Source: Brachypodium distachyon (taxonomy: Eukaryota > Streptophyta > Magnoliopsida > Poales > Poaceae). From it: a stretch of DNA of 64,000 bases. The position numbers and the translations under genes are program-made. Numbering within the stretch: position 1 is the first letter of the stretch; the number at the start of each line of letters is the position of its first letter. Shown here one piece after another: positions 59,635-64,000 of this stretch. The notes beneath the pieces were generated by a model. The model searched no databases. It was not told the origin of the DNA and saw only the letters and a program-made list of their open reading frames with translations. Where the stretch lies: positions 496,001 to 560,000 of the forward strand of contig NC_016134.3 of NCBI RefSeq assembly GCF_000005505.3, read 5' to 3'.

Positions 59635-59817
59635 GTTCCAAAAAACTGTATCGGCCCAAAGCACCACAATATTTTCCGCTTTGTTGCCAACTCTAGCGGA
59701 TCCTACAACATTAGCTTGGCTCTTGGCTGCTCCATCTCATAGGGGAAGCTTAATATGCCATCTAACTATCTATCAGATCCTAGTATCGATGGGTTCCTCG
59801 TTCTAATTGTGACAAAT

Positions 59818-60627
59818 TTTCGCTGGCCGGAACTCTTTTCTTTTGTCATCAATCCTAGTATATGACAGTTGCTCAAGTTCATGGCTGTGTTGACAGGACC
59901 ATCCTTTTCCACTTGCCTTTGTCTCTTGAGGCATTCGCTCAGTTCCAAGAGATGGCATTGATGATTGATCACCTGACCGTTGATCAAATACCTGACTCAT
60001 GGTGTATTGGAGCTAGAGAGGGCTTTTCTGCAGTTTCACTTTATAATTCTCTGATTGAGCATGTTGAGATACATGCAGCATTCAATTGGAACTGGGACTC
60101 AAGCTGTCAGCTCAAAAACAAGATTTTTTGTTGGCTTCTCATGATTGATAGAATTGAATACCAGGGCTATGCTTTTCAGGAAGAACTTTTACCTGCCCTC
60201 GTACTCTTGTATCCTTTGTCAGCAAGGCACCCTGGAGACCAGGGATCACTTTTTTTTCTACTGCCCTTTTGCTCTTGCTTGCTAGAGGTATCTTTGCCCT
60301 CGTTTCACGCCTCAGGGAAGCACTCTCCATATTCTTTCGGAGATTAAAGGGCAGCTTAATAAGCCATTTGGTATGGACATGATTACTCTGGCCTGTTGGA
60401 GCATCTGGAAAGTTAGAAATGATTTCATCTTCAATAATGTGCAGCCATCTCTGTACAGATACCGGCGAATTTTCATGAAAGAAATGAATCTTGTCTTCCA
60501 CATTCCACAGGGACAAGAGAAAGCATCTCACTGAATTTAGAGATTGGCTTAGAACTTTTAGATAACCTTGTACATTTTTTAGCTGTAAATATTTGATCTA
60601 CTGTTTTTCCCCTCAAAAAAATAAAAA
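59818..60627 (+). mobile_element. 5'-truncated LINE (L1 type)
   Basis: Contains CQLKNKIFCWLLMIDRIEYQ and, in other frames, pieces of the reverse-transcriptase zinc-binding tail, and ends cccctcaaaaaaataaaaaa. A 13-bp duplication AATTGTGACAAAT flanks it at 59805-59817 and 60628-60640. Confidence 0.88.
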
Positions 60628-61497
60628 AATTGTGACAAATCTCACCGTTCCGTTTGGAAAATCCTCGTTCTAATCTCTCTAGCGGCGGCTCATATCATGA
60701 AGCAGCGGCAGGGAGGAGACGGCGGGCCATGCTGAGGCGAGGAAAGTAAATCAAATTGCAACGGAAAGCAGGTCGAGACATAGTTGTTTTGTATGGAGAC
60801 AAAGCCTTATTAAATATCCATGGCGTGGTTTCAATGCAAGAGAACCAGGAGAGTTGAGATCTGGAACTAGTTGAATAAGATGACTAAGAGCCGTTGGATC
60901 TTGATCCAATGTACAGAATTGGTGATTCACTAATCTATTCCATATAGATACAATCTGGATCTTTAGATCAATGTTATGGACGGCACTGGTCTAAAAGATC
61001 GATTAATTCATCGTGCATAAATGCTCGTGTGTACTAGCTTTGGGCTATACCTCTGGCCTGATAATAGCTAGCCACGGCACACCCTGGGCAGTAGTATTTT
61101 GTATGTTTTCCTTGCCCGAAAGTATAACATGTTTAATTATTGGGAAATCTAGTTAATTACAAAATCGATGTTCATATGTGTCTTTTATTGTGCGACCAGA
61201 GGAAAAAGGGAATTCGTTTGACATCTTGGGCATGTGTCTTGTGGGCTGGGCTAGTTTGTGTCTATTTGCCAGGTCTCGCCATTATATATCCATCCAATAT
61301 TCATCCTCCTTGATTATTTTTGGAATTATTGCTACCCAACGGCTCAAGAAAACATATAGATACAACCCCAACCTCCCCCCACCGTGTGTATATATTAAAT
61401 CTATGCACCGCTTGCTCTTACGCTTATGTCCTTAATTAATTCCCCACCTGAATATTTATGTCATATCTTGTAATTAGTTTCGCTTCTTGAGTACTCA

Positions 61498-61519
61498 TAG
61501 GCATGAGAGACGTCCTCTT
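61498..61519 (+). promoter_or_regulatory. miR2118-type target site 18 (disrupted)
   Basis: Starts TAGGCATGAGAGA, but a small deletion removed the GGGAAGTT part (reads cgtcctcttgacaac where site 19 has catcgggaagttcttgacaa). Probably no longer a target. Confidence 0.5.
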
Positions 61520-61902
61520 GACAACGATTTGTATGTGGATCACTTTAATTTAGTCGGGTTTGATAGCAACACCTCGACGTGCTTCAGTGAAGTACGTTAG
61601 CTTAATGGTCTGCTGTCCAAAGAGACCCGCAATTTGCAAAGTGTGCTTTGGACATTCCTCCCATATTAAGTGTTGCAATTTTGTGTAAATTCCCATATAC
61701 CTAGACGCGTTTTAGCATGCAGTACATGCGTATCTACGCAATGCTGCGGAACTTAATATTACTCGAAGCGAGTATTTCTGTAGAATGTTTTTAAAGAATA
61801 TGAAGGAGAATCCAACTCATGTCTTTGACGTCAGGTCCACACGTTCAGTGACAGAGGCGAACATGGCAAATATCTCCCGTCGGATTAGCTCGCCTCGCCG
61901 CC

Positions 61903-62141
61903 ATGGCCGCCGCCCGATGCCTCCTGCTTCGGGCCTCTGTCCCGGCGCCAGCGTCGACCCCGACGGATGCTGCGAAGTCCCTGGCCTCCATCTCCACCTA
62001 CTCCGGCGCCACCTCACGCCCTCTCCGTGCAGCCGTTTCCCCGAGCTCTGCCCGCCGTCCCGGGCCGCCGCCGCTCCGCTCTTCCTACTCGAGAGACTCC
62101 GCCAAGCCGGAGCTCGCAGTTCTTCTCGAAGTTCAAGGGTT
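61903..62141 (+). pseudogene. Orphan duplicate of the first exon of the gene at 63427
   Basis: MAAARCLLLRASVPAPASTP and on to KPELAVLLEVQG, closely similar to the exon at 63427-63665 and still open. It is followed by the start of the next duplicated unit rather than by further exons, so it cannot make the full protein. Confidence 0.7.
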
Positions 62142-62866
62142 AGGACCCACCAAAATCCTCCAAGGAAAAACTTGGAATTATAAGACTACAATTTGTAGAG
62201 GCACGTTTGTTATTTACAACTATTTGTCGAGGCACGTTTGTTATTTACAACTATTTGTCATGCATTGACAGGTTTAAATGAGAAATGAGGGGCTATCCTG
62301 GGCTGTACCATTAGTCCATTACTCCATTAGTGACAAAGATAGATTAATTCATTGTGCATATATATATATGCTTTCGTGTGTACTTGGACTATAGCTCTGG
62401 CCTGATAATAGCCCCCACCACACCCTGGGGCAGTACTAGTATTTTGTATGTTTTCCCTTGCCCGATAATTAACATGTTTAATTATTGGAAAATCTAGTTA
62501 ACTACCAGATCGATGTTCACATGTTTCTGTTTTTTTATACTCCGTACATAAAATTCACATGTGTCGTTTATCGTGCGACCAAAGGAAAGGGAGTTGGTTT
62601 GACATTTTGCACGACATGGTTCAATGAGCTAGTTTTGTGCCTATTTGCCAGTGCTCGCCATTATATATCCATCCAATTCATCCACCTTGATTATTTTTAT
62701 TTGTATGGAGTTATTGCTACCCAATAACACGGAGAACATATAAATACAACCCCGACCTCTCCCCGCCAGTGTGAATATCCCGTATTAAATCTACGTGCCG
62801 CTTGCTCTTCTGCTTATGTGAATACTATGTCAAATCTTGTCTTTGGTTTAGCTTCTTGATTACTCA

Positions 62867-62888
62867 TAAGCATGAGAGCCATCGGGAA
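62867..62888 (+). promoter_or_regulatory. miR2118-type target site 19
   Basis: Starts TAAGCATGAGAGC and ends CATCGGGAA, the only copy with the CATCGGGAA end of the recalled canonical target. Confidence 0.65.
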
Positions 62889-63426
62889 GTTCTTGACAAC
62901 AATTTGTATGTACATAACAATAATTTAGTCAGGATTGGTAGGAATACCTTCGCGTGGCTCGTTGAAGTGCGTTTGCTTAATGCTGTGTTGCCTACATAGA
63001 CCTGCAAGCAAAAACCAGTGTGTTCGTGTTCTTTGAAGATTCCACGTAGGAAAGTTATCTTAGTGAGTGACGACGGGCGACGGATAAACTGGCGGTGTCA
63101 AATACAGATGAGGTCTTTAACCTCTTTAACTTAGTATAAAGCGTAATTTCGATTTTTGTTCGTCTCTGTGTCAATTTCATTTACAAATATTACCGTCGTG
63201 ACGAAATATATTTGTGACTTAAAATCTGACAATACCTCAAACAATTTGACCACGTTTTCACATTCCATTTGTCCAATTATTAAATCCTATTTCTTCTACT
63301 ATTAAGAAAAGAAATTAAGAAAAAGGAAACGGAATCTGTCTTTAGCTTTGACGTCGGGTCCACAAGTACAGTGACAGAGGCGAACAGAGGAAATATCTCC
63401 CCGTCGGATTAGCTCGCCTCGCCGCC

Positions 63427-63665
63427 ATGGCCGCCGCCTCCCGATGCCTCCTGCTCCGGGCATCTGTCCCGGCGCCTGCGTCGACCCCGACAGATGCTGC
63501 GAAGTCCCTGGCCTCCATCGCCACCTCCTCCGGCGCCACCTCACGCGCTCTCAGCGCGGCCGTCTACCCGACCTCTGCCCGCCGTCTCCGGCCGCCGCCG
63601 CTCCGCGCTTCCTCGGAGGGAGGCTCCCCCGAGCCGGAGCTCGCTGTTCTTCTCGAAGTTGAAGG
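63427..63665 (+). CDS. First exon of a putative organelle-targeted protein, possibly HAD-like hydrolase (continues past window)
   Basis: Opens ATGGCCGCCGCCTCC and encodes 79 full codons up to a GT donor after GAAGG. MAAASRCLLLRASVPAPAST, then rich in Ser, Ala, Arg and Pro, is a typical chloroplast or mitochondrial transit peptide. The exon ends PEPELAVLLEVEG, which in plants often leads into a haloacid-dehalogenase-like domain (EVEGVLxDVxRFGNRxAF). That domain is not in the window, so the family is a guess. The upstream part is tandemly duplicated with an orphan exon at 61903. Confidence 0.6.
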
Positions 63666-64000
63666 GTTAGGACTCCCCAAAATCTCGCCTTTTTGCTGCT
63701 TGAATTTTAGATTCTAATACTCCTTTGGATCCCCAAAAAGAGTGTGACTTGTCTGATTCTGTAATACATGACCAGTTTATTATAGCTTGCTACACATCAT
63801 TTGGCACCAGTTTCTTTAGCCGAAACTATTTCTGTTACTCATGTAGTGATCTGGTTACCGGGATTGAAATCATGGATAGAGCTGCAAGCTGCTCTATCCA
63901 TGTAGGAGGTGGCTGGAATTACTATCTATCCTGATGCTAGTAATCGATGCGATGTCTCAATTTTGTGATTATACTGTTAATTTGATTCAAAAATCGTCTC
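63666..64000 (+). other. Start of intron 1 of the gene at 63427
   Basis: No exon continuing the protein was seen before the window ends. Confidence 0.5.

Larger units (their letters stand above)
32030..62890 (+). other. Candidate cluster of miR2118-triggered 21-PHAS precursor loci (19 sites)
   Basis: Nineteen 22-nt segments resembling a miR2118 target lie on the + strand only, each annotated separately below. The commonest form starts TAGGCATGAGAGG and ends TGTCGGGAA. Most are preceded, 100-250 bp upstream, by a TATA-like stretch and by a shared T/C-rich leader containing words such as ctagcttcctcctcacatgc, cactagctagt, tgtcatat.tctcatcctc and cttcacttatcaattactc. Around the sites I examined, no inverse copy lies nearby, so they are not MIR2118 hairpins. 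No long open frame is conserved. Unit count, strand bias and leader conservation fit clustered reproductive 21-nt phasiRNA genes. Transcription and phasing cannot be shown from DNA. Confidence 0.7.
60990..63670 (+). repeat. Tandem duplication of a PHAS-like unit plus an adjacent first exon
   Basis: Copies of about 60990-62330 and 62330-63670. Shared blocks in order: attaattcat.gtgcata, ctctggcctgataatagc, agtattttgtatgttttcc, aacatgtttaattattgg, tcgccattatatatccatcc, ccgcttgctctt, actcata.gcatgagag, tcttgacaac.atttgtatgt, tttgacgtc.ggtccaca, and a first exon starting ATGGCCGCCGCC. Confidence 0.85.

Noticed and set aside
32175..62888. MIR2118 hairpin cluster as the explanation of the repeated segment
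   Set aside because: At the sites I examined closely there is no complementary segment nearby, and orientation is that of a target.
63897..63918. A twentieth miR2118-type site (ending GGAGGTGGCTGGAA)
   Set aside because: No leader, poor 5' half, and it lies in the intron of the last gene. Probably chance.

Overview
The window reads as nuclear DNA of a grass, most likely a pooid cereal or close relative. The evidence is spliceosomal genes with GT-AG introns and GC-rich first exons, two plant nuclear tRNA genes, Stowaway, hAT-like and Mutator-like small transposons, LINEs, and solo LTRs of cereal type. The species cannot be fixed from sequence alone.

Left part, about 1-31 kb, is ordinary gene space. 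It holds the 3' part of an ARL2/TITAN5-type small GTPase gene (+), a glycine-rich RRM protein gene (-) with a tandemly duplicated upstream region, tRNA-Gln(CTG) (-), a 16-exon FAD-dependent oxidoreductase of the PYROXD2 type (+), tRNA-Arg(CCT) (+), an acidic F-box-associated-like protein gene (-), an RNase H-like plus RING-between-RING E3 ligase gene (+) and a RAB5-type GTPase gene (-). All exon junctions given were joined by hand and keep frame. Between the oxidoreductase and tRNA-Arg lies a 3 kb stretch with five 22-nt segments close to miR2275 or its complement, arranged in inverted orientation. It also holds a receptor-kinase pseudogene, a degenerate tandem repeat and a copia-type solo LTR.

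Right part, about 31-64 kb, is the unusual one. A 22-nt segment resembling a miR2118 target site (consensus TAGGCATgrGAGG followed by TGTCrGGAA) recurs 19 times, always on the + strand. It usually sits behind a similar TATA-containing, T/C-rich leader, and I found no hairpin partner near the sites I examined. This is the layout expected of a cluster of reproductive 21-nt phasiRNA precursor (21-PHAS) genes. The cluster grew by block duplication: four consecutive sites at 49.7-51.8 kb are repeated at 52.9-57.5 kb, and a second tandem duplication lies at 61-63.7 kb. It was then hit by many insertions whose target duplications are still readable: a plastid rpoA fragment and a LINE each lying between a precursor leader and its site, two Mutator-type elements with related ends but different cargo (one nested in a Stowaway), and a LINE carrying a solo LTR. 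Two small LEA (group 4-like) genes on the - strand, a MYST acetyltransferase pseudogene and two first exons of a putative organelle-targeted protein lie among the units.

Together the window puts candidate sequences for both known reproductive phasiRNA triggers or targets, miR2275 type and miR2118 type, within 60 kb. miRNA sequences were compared from memory, so this needs small-RNA data.
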